Shown: piece after piece, positions 48,466 to 60,629 of the stretch
Numbering within the stretch: position 1 is the first letter of the stretch
Layout of the letters: each line of letters opens with the position of its first letter
Assembly (NCBI GenBank): GCA_027625915.1
Contig: JANTQA010000060.1
Span: 5,208,001 to 5,272,000 of the forward strand
DNA from: Anaeramoeba flamelloides
Taxonomy: Eukaryota; Metamonada; Anaeramoebidae
Direction of reading: 5' to 3'
DNA: 64,000 bases
Notes under the pieces: generated by a model
Database searches by the model: none
What the model was told of the DNA's origin: nothing
The model's input: only the letters and a program-made list of their open reading frames with translations
Position numbers and translations under genes: made by a program

Positions 48466-50641
48466 TATGTATATTTTTGATTAGAAATTGATGTTTTCAA
48501 AAAAATATAAAAAAAATTAAAAAAAAATATTCTTTTTTTTTAATTGTAAAATTTGTCAAGTTTTTTCAACAAATATTTTTTTTCAAATTTAAATTATTTG
48601 TCCAACAGTTCTAGTCAGATTAAGAACTGATTTTTTTTTTCTATTTTTAATATTTTTTAATTTTTTAAAAACTCGTCATCTAATAAATAATATTATTGAA
48701 TAAGAGACCATTAATCAAATATAATTTTCCAAGATCTGGATTAATTTAGATTGAAAAATTTAAATTTCACAAAGATTTTTTTCAAATTTTTACTAATAAC
48801 AAAATTTAAAAAATAATTGTTTCTTCCTTATAAAAATTAATTTATTTTCTTTAAACAATATTTAAAAGATTATTTCTTTTTTTTTAAAAAATTTGGGGTT
48901 GATTACTTTATGTATTAAAAAATTTTATATTTGTTTAATTCCAATGTATTAAATGAAATTATTTTAAAATTTTATTTGACTTTTTTCAAGTATTTTCTAT
49001 TACTTATATAAAATTTTTAGAAAATTATTCATATTAAACCTTTAATTCTAACTTTTGGAAATGAATTTAATTTTTCTTTTGTAACAATATTTGTTGAAAT
49101 TTTGACTGAAAAAAATTGAAGATTACTCATTATTCTATTTTTTAAAATATTTATTCTAATTATTATACAATTAGCAAAATTATTTAATGAATATTAATAA
49201 TTAATCAATAAATTAAGTTTTAATTACTATTCTTGTAAGAAAATTTCTCATTTAAAAAAGTTAAATAAAAATAGAAAATGTTAGCAAAATTTATATAAAT
49301 AATATATTATTATTTTGTTCTAAATCAAATATAATTCAAAAAAAAAAAAAAAAAGATGTTTAATTGATATTTTTACTATTTTTACTTTTGATTTACAATA
49401 GTATATAGATTTTGAGTAAAAATTTAATACAAAATTTTACAATTTAACTCTTTAAAAATAAATACAAAAACAAAATAAATTGTAATGTTTTTGAATATTT
49501 GAATACTATCAAATTATCATAATTCAATAAAGAATTAGACATCTCTTTCAAATTCCACTTTTACCTCTTTCAAATCTTTTGAATTTAGGTTGATTTTATT
49601 TCTTGAATATTAGTTAATTTTATTAATTTTTTAAAATTAAGGTAGGAATAATTTTCTTACTTTTTATTCTTTAAATTATTTTTTTTTATTTATGGAAATG
49701 GCCCTATTTACCATTTTAAATGTTTTTTTATAACTCATAAATGATATATTTTTATTTGTATAAGATATTTTGGTAATACTTGGATTAACCTAAAAATGTA
49801 AACATTTCAAAATTTTTTTTTCTTAATTAAAAAGTTCTAACACAAAAACGAATTGAATTAATAAAAAAGATTTAAATTTTCTAAATTATCCAAATATCTT
49901 TCAGAGAATTAAAATTAAAATATGTCCACAGTTGTTAAATGTTTCTATATATATATTTAAAATATAAACAATACGTGAGATTTTATATAAATAAATACCC
50001 AAATATTTAATCTTGTTTTTAAAAAATTAAATTTAACTGTTTAATCTTTATTAGGTTTTAATCCAAAATGAATATTAATTTTATATATTGAATTTTATTT
50101 TTTATTTACTTCAATTTTATTTCCTGTGTTGACTCAGACTTTATCTTCTACAAACGAAAAATTTATTTTATTATATGAAATTTCTATGGGACAAAATATG
50201 TGCTGATTTTCATTTTTTTGAGACACAAATCATTGTTTCATTTAGGATTCTTAGACTACAGAATAAAACAGTACTAACAAATAAATGGTGAGAACGGACT
50301 ACAATCTCTCTCTCTCTTTGGATACTACTTTTTGTAAATTCTAGAAAACAAAAAGAGAGTAAAAAAAACTTTCGCTGTTATTATTCAGATGACTTGTTTT
50401 GGATTATTGTTTTCAAATAATTTAACTCCTGTCGAAAACTGCATTTCATGATTTTAAAAGTGACACACCGGTTCAAATGGGTTTTCTTTTGAGATATATT
50501 CTTTGAACTAACTGTTTGGAAACTCGAGTTTGTATATTTACCAAAAAGAAATAGAAATGAATTATTGTTTTTCATTTTTGGAATTTAAAAGTATTCGAAT
50601 AGAATAATTTCCATTTTAAAAACAAAAAAACCAAAAAAGAG
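48466..50641. other. Intergenic, 5' flank of PTPA
   Basis: Extremely AT-rich with no supported gene. A minus-strand frame at 50381-50575 has no recognisable content and is not accepted. Confidence 0.4.
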
Positions 50642-52054
50642 ATGGCTAACACTTTAAATGAAAATAAAATTGTGAGTGATCATTTTTCATTTTTTGTTAA
50701 ATTTATTATTTATTTTTTCAAATTCACAAGCCTTTTTTTTTTTGTACAAATGAACAAATTTGTACAACCAATTAAATTGATAAAAAATCCAAACCAAATA
50801 CCATATTGGAAAACAACAAACACCTTTATTTTAATTACGAAATTTGTTCAGCTGATTGGTAAAAAAATAAAAGGATACAAAACGACTGATAATTGTGAAA
50901 TTAGCAAATTATGCAAAGCTTTAATTGAATATTTAGATGAATTATCAGATTTAATTGACGAAACACCACCAAACAATCTTCCAAGACGATATGGAAATAC
51001 TTCTTATCGGACGTGGTTTCTTAAATTCAATTCAGTAAGCACTACTAAAAAAAAATTTAAGCACTAATGAAAAAACAAAAAACAAAAAACAAAATAATTC
51101 GATCTCTTTCGTATCTACTTGAAGATTTTAATCCTCATCTTTCTTTCACTTCCAGCTTTTATTATGAGTTTTTTCATTAATTGAGTTAATTAAACAATTT
51201 TATCACTTTCTTTTTGATCCTTTTCTGAATCAAAAAACCTAAAATAACAAAAAAAACAATTTTTTTTTTGTCGAACTTTTAAACAAAAGAACTTGAATGA
51301 AAAAGTAAAGACTTTTCTCCCAGAAAAATTTCAAGATAGTAGTATTGAATTATCAACATACTTATCTGATTCGTTCGGAAATTATGAGAGAATAGATTAT
51401 GGCACTGGCCATGAGTTAGCGTTTTTAGCCTTTTTGTGCTGCTTCTATCAATTGGGTTTGATCGAAGAAAATGATCTTGTTGGTTTAATCTATGGGGTCT
51501 TTCAGAGATATTTGTTACTAGTTAGAAAACTTCAACAAACCTATACTTTAGAAGCAGCAGGCACTCATGGTGTTTGGGGGTTGGACGATTTTCAGTCACT
51601 TCCTTTTTATTTTGGAAGTTGTCAATTCTATCCAAAGCAAGAAAACGAAAACGAAATTGAAAAGGAAAATGAAAATGAAAAACAAAAGGAAAAGGAAAAA
51701 ACTTGTAAATATTCACCTTCCTTGATCATGGATCCTGAAATTTTAAAGACGATGAGAGGAGACTATTTACTCGCAGACGCCATATTATATACTCGTGAAC
51801 GAAAAACAGGCTCCTTTAAGGTACATAGCCCAAAACTCGCAAAAGTGAGCAAAATGGAAGATTGGGACGAGGTGCATTATTATTTTTTAGATATGTTTTT
51901 GTCGGGTGTACTTTTAAAGTACCCAATTGTTCAACATTTTTATTTTGGATCTATACTTTCCTTTTCTGATGAAATAAAGAAAAAAGAAGATCTCTTATGG
52001 GAACAAGAAAAAATGAGAATACAAAACGAAGAAAGAATCAAAAACCAGAAATAA
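50642..52054 (+). CDS. PTPA: PTPA, protein phosphatase 2A activator / prolyl isomerase
   Basis: Exons 50642-51034 and 51290-52054 are joined in phase 0 across a 255-bp intron (GTAAGC donor, ACAAAAG acceptor), giving 385 aa. If translation starts instead at ATG 50750 (MNKFVQPIKLIKNPNQIP), the product is 349 aa, closer to typical PTPA. The residues between the two ATGs are hydrophobic, begin with a donor-like GTGAGT and may be partly intronic, so the start is uncertain. Diagnostic motifs: LIDETPPNNLPRRYGNTSYR, RIDYGTGHELAFLAFLCC (about residues 165-182), YTLEAAGTHGVWGLDDFQSL and FHVHYYFLDMFLSG-like helices. A K/E/N-rich insert (about 51645-51700) interrupts a surface loop. PTPA activates PP2A catalytic subunits, in cytosol and nucleus. 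Family identity is certain. Confidence 0.93.
51035..51289 (+). other. PTPA intron (255 bp)
   Basis: GTAAGC donor, ACAAAAG acceptor, phase 0; removes an early stop that follows VSTTKKKFKH. The sequence inside is not repeat-like. Confidence 0.85.
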
Positions 52055-54359
52055 TATTGTAAAGATCAACAACCTGATTATTTTTTTTTTTTTATGTTTA
52101 TCTTTTGAAATTAAATTTTCATAAAAATAATTTATAAACAAACCAGTGTTTTTATTTTGGGATTAAAATCCTTCAAAAATATAAATTAACAAAATAAAAT
52201 TTGTTCAAATGAAAAATATTTATTGTAAAAATTGAATATTTGGAACAAAAAAATGTTTCCTTTTTTAAGGGACTAATCTATAATAAATTTTTTTGCCTAA
52301 ATTTAATAGAGATGGAAAACATTTTTTGCCAATTACTTATATTTGAAAACCCTGTTTATTTTCAATATTAATCATAATTCTAGATCAGGAATGCTTATTT
52401 AGAAATTGGTCAAAAAAAAAATAATGGAGACTAATACCTTAACCCAAATTGTTAAATAACAAACTTTATTCAAGTTTTAAAATAAAATCAAATTGAATTC
52501 TAGGAATTAGATTAAAATTGTTGAATCTATTATTTCTTGGGTAACCAAAACCAATTTTCAAAAAATAATATTTTTTTTTTTGTTTTTTTTCTTTTGTTTG
52601 GGAATTTAATGCTTAGTAAATCTGATTAATGGTGCCATCATCGAAAAAGAAAAATAAATTATTGGGTTAGATCTTGAATTTATGAAAAAAAAATTTTTTT
52701 AATCTGTATAAAGAAAGAATTTTGCAAATCAAATGTAAATTATTTAATTTAATGAAAAATTTTCAAATAGTAATTTTGAAAAATGTTCCTTTTGTATTAA
52801 TTTCTCAGTTTAAAGAAATATTTGTTACTAATACAATCATTGTAAAAAAGTGGTACTTTTTTTATGAGTTTGTCAGAATTTAAAATTTTTTTTAAAGTTG
52901 TCTGTTTTAAATATTGTGTGAATTTTTTTTTAAAAAAAGATCATTTTCTTCAGACTCCAACCGTCACACCAGATTTAAAGGTTATTCTCCCCCACTTTAT
53001 TAAATAGATAACTTTTAAAACTTTTAATTCTGTACAATTTTTCACTTTTTGAAAAGGGAAAACTCCGAAAAAGTTTTAAAAAAGTTCTTACATTTTTTAA
53101 ATAACTTTCCCAAAACTTTTATCTTTAACCTCAATAATGAGTAGAATTCTATGTATTTTTTTATATTTTCATCGATTACCACTTATTTACACTTTTTTTT
53201 TTCTTTTTTTTTTCGGTTTGGGATTTTGTGGTTTTATTTACAGCCAGAGGAAAAAAATTGAAATAAGTATAAAATTTAAAAAGGGTTTTTAATTGGGAAA
53301 ATTAATAAAATCTGAAATACATAAGTAAAATCAATTTAATAAAAGAAGAAAGACATTAACTTTGATGATTAATTCATTATACTATCTTCAATCAAATCAA
53401 CTAAAACAATTTTAAATCTTTTGTGATTATCTAAATCGTTAGAATATTTTTGGAGATCCTCAAAAATTCGTTTATTTTTCAATAAATTATTAATAATTGG
53501 TCAATCAAAGAAAAACCCTTACAAAAAGATATTATAAAAAAAATACTCTTATTATATTGAATCCTTCATTTTTTTTTATTTATTAATTTTTTTCTTTTAT
53601 TTATTGATCTTACTTTGAATTTTCAGAAAGTTTCTAAATTAAAAATCCTATTGAATTTTTTTCCCAAATTATTAATGAAAAAATATTTGCTTTTTTTTAT
53701 TTTTTCCTCATTTTCAATCTTTGTTGATCTTTTATTATATAAGGTTTTTTTTTTTTAGATTTAAAATCAACTTTAATTACATAATTTTTATTTTGGAGTA
53801 TGTCTTTGCATAAATTACTTTGGATTTTAAAGAAAGATATGATCAGAAGAGATAAATTAAAGTTTTTTTTTTGTAATAAAAATTATTCTTCAAATTTTTT
53901 TTTCATATAATTACTAATTTTGCACATTTTCGTTCTTTATTAAAAAAAAAATACTCAAATTTTATCATCAAAAAATATTTAAAAAGTTATAATCCACTCA
54001 CAAATATTAAAAAAAAAAACGTTCCCAATCCAAAAAGGAGATTAAAAATTTTATTAATCTTGACTTATAACAATTTCCAATTACATTTAAGATAGTTGAT
54101 TACCTTAGTGTAAATAGTAGCAATATTTTGAGTTTTTTTAAGTATTTATGGAAGAAGTGTTTATTACATTCTAGATATACTGTTACTTAAATTTCCTCAA
54201 AGGTAATATACACATAAAAACATATATTCCACTAATTTTCAAGAGAAAAGCACACCTATATTTTTTTATGTTTAACAATTAAAAGGAATTAGCAAAAACA
54301 AAAAAAAATTAAAAAGGAAAAAGAAAAAAAAAAGAAATTAAATTTAAAAAGAATTTATA
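52055..54359. other. Intergenic between PTPA and the capping-enzyme-like gene, first part
   Basis: No gene seen. Contains the 170-bp TTAA-flanked MITE (52269-52438). Other short frames are readings of A/T runs. Confidence 0.4.
52269..52438 (-). mobile_element. Short TTAA-flanked MITE (170 bp)
   Basis: Ends GGGACTAATCTATAATAAA and the complement of GGTATTAGTCTCCATTATT, with TTAA at 52265-52268 and 52439-52442. The interior matches the reverse complement of both ends of the 21103-21790 element, so it looks like an internal-deletion derivative. Confidence 0.75.
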
Positions 54360-54660
54360 AGAAGTAATTGGTAAAAAATCTAAAAAAATTCAATGCTATC
54401 TTTAATTAAGAATTCCCAAAATCATAGCCACGATACTCCTGGTTAATTTGATTTAGGGATTTGTTTATTGATCATGAAGGTTCACTTGGGTACGCTTAAA
54501 TTTTCTAATTTCTTTTTTTACTTTTTGAATTTTTTATACTGATTTACATGAAACCTTTGGTTATTTTTATCCTTTGTTTTTTCGTTTTGATTGTAAAGTA
54601 ACTTATACTTTTGTGTTTCAGTGTCGCCCTATTAGCAAATAACCACTTGATCATTTCCCC
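54360..54660 (+). repeat. Dispersed repeat family B, copy 2
   Basis: Collinear with the reverse complement of 28605-28905: CCCAAAATCATAGCCACGAT, CTGGTTAATTTGATTTAG, TGATCATGAAGGTTCACTTG, AACCACTTGATC. Non-coding. Confidence 0.7.
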
Positions 54661-55164
54661 TTTGTAACTCTTATTTCCAATATATCGAAGATTCAGCCAA
54701 GAAAAAATGTTAAAAAATCAAAAAGGAGTTTTATTATTTTTCTTGTCAATCTCATTCACTATTAGATCAGTGATTTTTTTTAAAAGTGTAATAAAATTTC
54801 AATATCTTTCTATTTTCGCTTCAAGCTTTACACTGAAATTTTATTTGTTATCTATTTTGAATATATTTTATTATTACGACAAATTTTTTTTTGTTTTTCC
54901 TCAACTATATAATACAAAAAGTTTTATCAAATTTTTTATTTTTAATTGTTTTTTTTGTTTATAATATCATTTTTTATCTGAAAATTATAAATATTTACAT
55001 CTTGATTTTTTTTTTTTTGAGAGAATATTCTTTTTTTTTTGATATAGAATTTCGATACACATCTCTTTATTTTTAATAATAAAAAAATAATTATATAACT
55101 TGTTTTATTCAAGTTAAATTCGTTTTACCTTTTAATTGCTATTTTACATTAAAAAAAAGTTGTG
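54661..55164. other. Intergenic AT-rich DNA
   Basis: No gene accepted. The frame 54707-54964 is almost entirely Phe/Ile/Leu/Tyr, as expected from translated T-rich DNA. Confidence 0.4.
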
Positions 55165-55240
55165 ATTTTTTTTATTTTTTATTATTATTTTTCAAGGGGG
55201 AGTTTTTAATTCCTCTTGTTTGCTCTAATTATTAAAGTAT
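55165..55240 (-). mobile_element. 5'-truncated LINE 3' end
   Basis: On the minus strand it reads IIRANKRN and a stop, then AACTCCCCCTTGAAAAATAA and an A-rich tail. It is the same 3' terminus as at 63.2 kb and 32.8 kb, truncated to about 75 bp. Confidence 0.6.
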
Positions 55241-55640
55241 AAAAAAAACTTGAAAAATTTTAAAAAAATGAGATTTATATTTTGCAAAATGTTTAAAATA
55301 CCTTGAGAAATATTATAAAGTCTTAAACAATCACTGAAAAGGTGTTTAAAAGTTGTAACCCTCAAAAAAAATTTGATTTTTGCTTATAAATGGAAAGTTA
55401 AATCATCAATTACTCTAATATTGAATGTAAAATAATTCCAAAATGTTTAAAAAAAATAGTGTTCTTCAAGAAAGAAAGATCAAGATTAATAAAATGTTAA
55501 CATCCAAAAAATATAATTTTGTTTGTAATTTTTATTGGAAATATGCAAAAAAATTTCAAATCTAATTTATTTTCAATTTAATTTTTTATTAAATCAAATA
55601 AAAAATTATTTTAAAAATTTAAAATTTGCTTTCTATTAAA
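55241..55640. other. 3' flank of the capping-enzyme-like gene
   Basis: AT-rich trailer, nothing recognisable. Confidence 0.35.
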
Positions 55641-58600
55641 TTAATTTTGGTGATGGTGTTTATTTTTATTAATAATTAAAGAAATATAATTTAATAAATC
55701 ATCGATAGTAACATTTTCAATAATTGTTTTCATTTTTGATTGATATTTTAAGAATGTACAGGGGAACTTTTTATCTGTTCTAACTCTATGAACTTTCCAG
55801 TTCTGCGATTGCAAATCAAAATTGCATTCAACAATTTTATTTAAATATTTTTCTTTTTCAAATTTGCTATTAAATTTAATTTTATCAACATTTTTTTTTT
55901 CTTGATCATAAGACATTACGGATAACGTGGCAGACGATAAATCAAATGTTGTCAACAATTCATGAACAAAAAAATTTATTGTTATAAAATTCGACGATTT
56001 CCATTTCAATATGGGAATGTTTTTAATTGGGAAATATAATTGCTCAACGGGTGTAAAAATTAAACCATCTGTTTCATACTTTAATTTGTTTTTTATTTCT
56101 CCCAAGATAGTCTTTGTATGTTTTAAATTATACATATCTTGGAATCGGATTTCAAAGGGTTCTGCATTGATTTCATCCTCTGATAAATTTTCTTTTCGAA
56201 ATTCAACAAAATGTTTTGCTGCTCCTAATCTATCAGATAAAATTCTTTTAATATAGGATTTTCCTTGAATATGCATTAAATCAGAAACTAAATAAACATA
56301 TCTTATTGCAATATTCTTTGGTTCGTTTTTTGATACTAATTCTAATCTCATTGTTACTCCCTTTTCTTTTTCTTTTTCTTTTTCCTTTTCCCTTTCCTTT
56401 TCCCTTTCCCTTTCCTTTCCTTTTTCCTTTTCCTTTTCTTTTTCCTTTTCGTTTTCCTTTTCGTTTTCCTTTTTCAGATTTTCCTTTTCTTTTTCTTTTT
56501 CCAAATATTCCCATTTTCTTTCTTTAATTGTTTTGCTTTCCATATCTTTATTGTTATTATTAATGTTTTCAATTGGAATTTGATCATCATCTTTATTATA
56601 ACTGATGTTAATTTTTATTTTATTTTCAGTTTCATTTTCACTAGTCTGAAGGGATAATTGTAAATTTTCTTCTACTATTTGTCCATCAATTAAAGCAGTG
56701 TCAATATTTGGAAAAGTTAAATAAACTTTATAAAATTTTAATTTTTTGTTGATCAAATAGCAATTATTTTCATAAATCAAAAGCATGCATTTTTCACCTT
56801 TCGCTTTGCAATTAACAAAATACGAATTTAATAATAAATATTTTAAATTTGTTTGATTTAACGAATCTATTTTGGTTCTATTTAAAGATTTTTTTAGTTT
56901 ATTTTCGAGCCACATTGAAATTATTCCGATTAATTCATTTTCTTTTTCTTGTGGAATGGTTTCCCCAATGATTTTGAAAATATTCTTTTTTGGTAATATT
57001 TTTTTGGTTTCAAAATTTAGGCTATTTTCCCTTTCATTAGTATTTTTTGTTATATTATCATTTTCAAGTTTCTTTTTCGTTTCCATTTCCCATCCACTTT
57101 CTCTTTCCTTTCTTTTGTTTTTCATTTCAATTTCTTTCATTTCGTCCTTTCTCACAATTTTTCCTTTAGTGCTATTTCTTCTTCTTTTCTTCCCTCTTTC
57201 CCTTCCCATTTCTTTTTTGGATTCTTTTTTTTTTTTTTCCCATTCTGGAAGTGGAATATTTAAGAAATTATTAGGAATAAATATTTCTTTTGAAAATGTT
57301 CGAAATAATCTTGTGAGACAATCCTTTTTATAAATGCCAGGATGCCTTGATTTTTTAAATGAATTCAATGAGTCAATTAAATTATAATCCAATACTTTAA
57401 TTAAATAATTAACAATCATATAACCTGTAATATTATATCCGTCCTTACAATGACATGCGATATATTTATTTCCATTTTTCTTTTTATTAATAAATTTTTG
57501 AATAGTCTGATTAAATCGGTAAACTAAATTATACGTAGGAAATATTGAAGTTTTCTCACTACACGGAATTTTTAAGTACTCAATTCCTTTATCTGTAAAT
57601 GTTTTGGAATTATACAATTTTGTCCCAGATGTTAAATCAATAATTAAGCCAATGGGCTGCTTTCTTCCAATTTGGAAATCAATAAACATCTCTGGTGTAA
57701 ATAAATTTTCTTGTTTAACTATTGTTCCATATCTATTAATATTAGATGTAAGTATATTTACATATAGTTGTAAACATGTATAAAAAAAAGAAATAAATTA
57801 TTTTGGGTAAACGGTGATATTTTTTATTAAAAATAAATGAAGAAATTATTAATATCCCCTCAAAAAAAATTGTTGTTTTTTTATTTTTTCTTTTTTGTTT
57901 TTTATTTGTTATTTTTTATTTGTTATTTTTTATTTGTTATTTTTTATTTTTTATTCCAGCCTGATGAGAATTAAATAAAATTTTGAGCGAAAAGGTTGCA
58001 TGGATCATATTAAAAAAGAAATTATGAAAAAAATTCTTAAGGATGTATTTATTAAAGGTAAAATTTTCTTTTTTAAAAACGAGAAAATTTTTTCATCTAC
58101 TTTTCATGAAAGTTAATTTTGATTAAAAACAAACCAGAATGTAGTGTATGATAGATTTCTAAAAATAAACCATGAAAATTAATGTACATTTTTAGACAAA
58201 AAGTAATAATAGAAACACTCAATTCGAGTTTGAATTGATGCGAATTATAATTTTGAATAGAATTGTGTCACGTTTTGAAATGTTACTATTTGGAAACTTT
58301 TTGAGATCTGGTATATTTTTTTGATTTCATTTTAAAATGAGTACACTGTTTGGGAAAGAATTTTATAAAGTCATTAAGGATTTGACGATCTCTTTTTCAA
58401 TTCGAAATAAAGTTGTAAAAAAACGCGATAATATAAAATTATGATATTGTAGAAAATAGCTATAATACATAAAATCGCAATTTTCTAGAAAATCTCGATA
58501 ATTGTCAAAATATCACAGTAATTTTATTTTATTTATTTTTATTTATTTTTGAAGAGAGAAAATTACTTTTCTCCTGTGTGACATTAGATTTTTTTGAGTT

Positions 58601-60629
58601 TTCTGTTTATTTGGAAAAGCGATAAATTTTCGTTAGGTTTTTTTGAGTTTTCTATTTATTTGGAAAATCAATAGATTTTCATTAGGTTTTTTTTACTTTT
58701 TGTAACAAACCGAAAATTTTAATAAATTTTTGGTTTATTTCGAAAAGTAAAAAAAACCTAGAACACTTCACAAATAAAACAGAAAACCTCAAAAAAACCT
58801 AGAACACTTCTCAAATAAAACAGAAAACCTCAAGAAAAGCGCCGTTAGGTTTTTTTTACTTTTTGAAATAAAATAGAAAATTTAGATTTTTTTCTTTTTA
58901 TTTCAAAAAGTAAAAAAAACCGCCGTTAGCTTTTCCAGGATTTAAAAGAATTGAATTAAATCATATAGATTTTACTCAATTCTTTTGAATTATGGAAAAG
59001 CTAGACACTTGACGGCACTCTACGGACACTCTAGGTCACTTGACGGCACGGCTAGAATCACATAATTTGAATTAGAGATATTGTTGAACCAAGTGTAAGA
59101 TCGAAGCTGGACAATTCTCTCAAGAATAAGATCCTCTCCATAAATCGAGAGGGCTTTTTTCCAACTCCTATTTGGATTAGATTTTTATAATAGAATCAAA
59201 AAAAAAAAAAAGATTCAAATCGGTCAGACGATTTCTTCAAAGAATTAGCATTTCTATGAAGCATAAATCCGATTTTTAATTAAAATATACACCTTTGTGA
59301 CTTTTGTAACTTTTTGAGAAAATGATGAACAATCAGAATAATGTGGTTACGGGGGCTAGTGCCCGGATCTTTGTAATTATACGTTGAACGCTTTATCACT
59401 AATCAATTATCGCTTCTCTAATAATTCACCAAAAGGGGTATTTATTTTTATTGAGTCTTTTGTATTCTAAGCCTAACTCTATAATTTTTCGAATACTGTT
59501 TCGGAAATATTCTATACATTCTATGCACTTTTGAAGTCACACTCTAATTAATCAAATTGGGTTTAAAAAAAAATTTTTTTTTTTAAGGCATAATTCGGGG
59601 TTACGAAGGTGAAAATTTATTGTTTTTTTATATTATTGTTTGAGTTGAAAAAAAAGATAATCTTTTTTTTGAGGTTATTTAGGGTTTTTTTTTGTGGAGT
59701 GTTTTGGGTTTTTTTGTGCCTTATATATTTTCTAATAGTGTGTTAAAAAATCCTCGGGCTGTATTTATGTTTATTAAATCTCAAGTTCATAACTTGAAAT
59801 TAAAAAAGAAAAAAGAAAAAAGAAAAAGGAAAAGGAAAAGGAAAAGAAAAAGAAATTGGAAAAGAGAAGGGAGAAGAAAAAAAAATGCAAACTTTTTTGA
59901 AAGGGGTGTTTTTAAAGGAATTATTTTTGTGTTGGGAATTAGTTTTCCCATTCTTGGTATTTTTTCCCAGCCAAAAGGAATACTAAGGGACTTTTTCTTT
60001 GGTGATATTTGTATAATATTTTTCACAGGAATAAATTTCGAGATCTCTACAAGTGGTTTTTTTCTTTTACGTGTTTCGATCGGTAAAACAAATTTGTTCC
60101 TTTCTATTCCAATAATTTTTTTGGTTTTTCGAGGAAAGACCTGGATCGTCGAGAATTTTTTTAAAATTTGTTTTTCTTTTTCTTTTTCTTTGTCTTTTTC
60201 TATTTCTTCCTTCTTTGTAATAATCTCTATTAATATTTTCTTTTTAGAGAACTCTTTTCCTTTTGTTTTTTCTTTTTCTTTTTTTCTTTCTTTTTCTTTT
60301 TGAATCTCTTTTTCTTTATGCCATACTTTTTCTCTTTCTTTGTTTTTTCCTTTCAGATCATTTTTTTCCTCTTCTTTTTGTTGGGAGCCGAAAATTTGCA
60401 AGATCTGTTGCTTTTTTTGGGATTGCTCATGTTTCTTTGTAATAAGGGTTTTAATTTGCTTCATAATATGTGGAGACCTTACAATTTGTATTTGTGAAGA
60501 TGAAATTTTTTGTGGTTGTTTATTTGTATGGTTAATTTCCTTTGGCCTGTTTAGTACAAACAGTGGCTGAAGTGATTCTTTTTTTAAAAGAGAATTAGTT
60601 TTTGTTTGTTTGTCAGAATTTTGATGCAT
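55641..60629 (-). CDS. mRNA capping enzyme homologue (triphosphatase + guanylyltransferase), predicted catalytically dead
   Basis: Exon 1 is 59893-60629 (ATG 60629-60627) and exon 2 is 55641-57732. The 2160-bp intron has a GTTTGC donor and a TTAATAG acceptor; phase 2 closes exactly, giving 942 aa. The join completes the family's N-terminal pattern, FGWEKIPRMGKLIPNT, IIPLKTPLSKK/YGTIVKQENLFTP. A ~215-aa K/E-rich extension precedes it. The Cys-phosphatase-type RNA triphosphatase domain follows (IGLIIDLTSGTKLYN; KYIACHCKDGYNITGYM; SRHPGIYKKDCLTRLFR). The HCx5R loop keeps Cys (57447-57449), but the Arg is Ile (57429-57431). In the guanylyltransferase domain, motif I is KAKG instead of KxDG: Lys kept (56805-56807), Asp is Lys (56799-56801), and the following Arg is Lys. 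The motif III Glu is Gln (56679-56681). Motifs IV-VI (YETDGLIFTP, ILKWKSS, WKVHRVRTDKKFP) remain. Probably a nuclear regulatory pseudoenzyme paralogue; the frame is intact. Confidence 0.85.
57733..59892 (-). other. Intron of the capping-enzyme-like gene (2160 bp) with palindrome cluster
   Basis: Contains a tandem ATTTGTTATTTTTT repeat (about 57905-57955) next to the acceptor, a dense palindrome cluster (58555-59060), and one arm of a larger inverted repeat (59515-59725). No further exon is required, because the junction closes in frame. Confidence 0.75.
58555..59060. repeat. Nested tandem and inverted repeats (palindrome cluster)
   Basis: Two direct copies of GTTAGGTTTTTTTGAGTTTT; a hairpin pairing AGGTTTTTTTTACTTTTTG with CGAAAAGTAAAAAAAACCT; two direct copies of AAAACAGAAAACCTCAA; a second hairpin of the same type bounded by GCCGTTAGG and CCGCCGTTAGC; a third hairpin pairing CTTTTCCAGG/AGAATTGA with TCAATTCT/TGGAAAAG; and CACTTGACGGCAC twice. 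A related but shorter arrangement lies at about 31400-31600. Confidence 0.85.

Noticed and set aside
50460-50490. GGTTCAAAT, resembling a tRNA T-loop
   Set aside because: No acceptor stem, D-arm or anticodon arm can be formed around it.
54707-55076. Hydrophobic plus-strand ORFs
   Set aside because: Almost only Phe, Leu, Ile and Tyr, as expected of T-rich DNA; no domain or splice support.
56281-57333. Phe/Pro/Leu- and Gly/Lys-rich frames over the capping-enzyme-like gene
   Set aside because: Other-frame readings of its K/E-rich tracts.
59095-59165. Stem CCTCTC/GAGAGG followed by a T-run, as a possible Pol III RNA gene
   Set aside because: No A/B boxes or known snRNA/tRNA signature; it lies inside a repeat-rich intron and T-runs are everywhere.
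59692-60570. Plus-strand hydrophobic ORFs around 60 kb
   Set aside because: Antisense to capping-enzyme exon 1, which shows family homology and a phase-matched splice.
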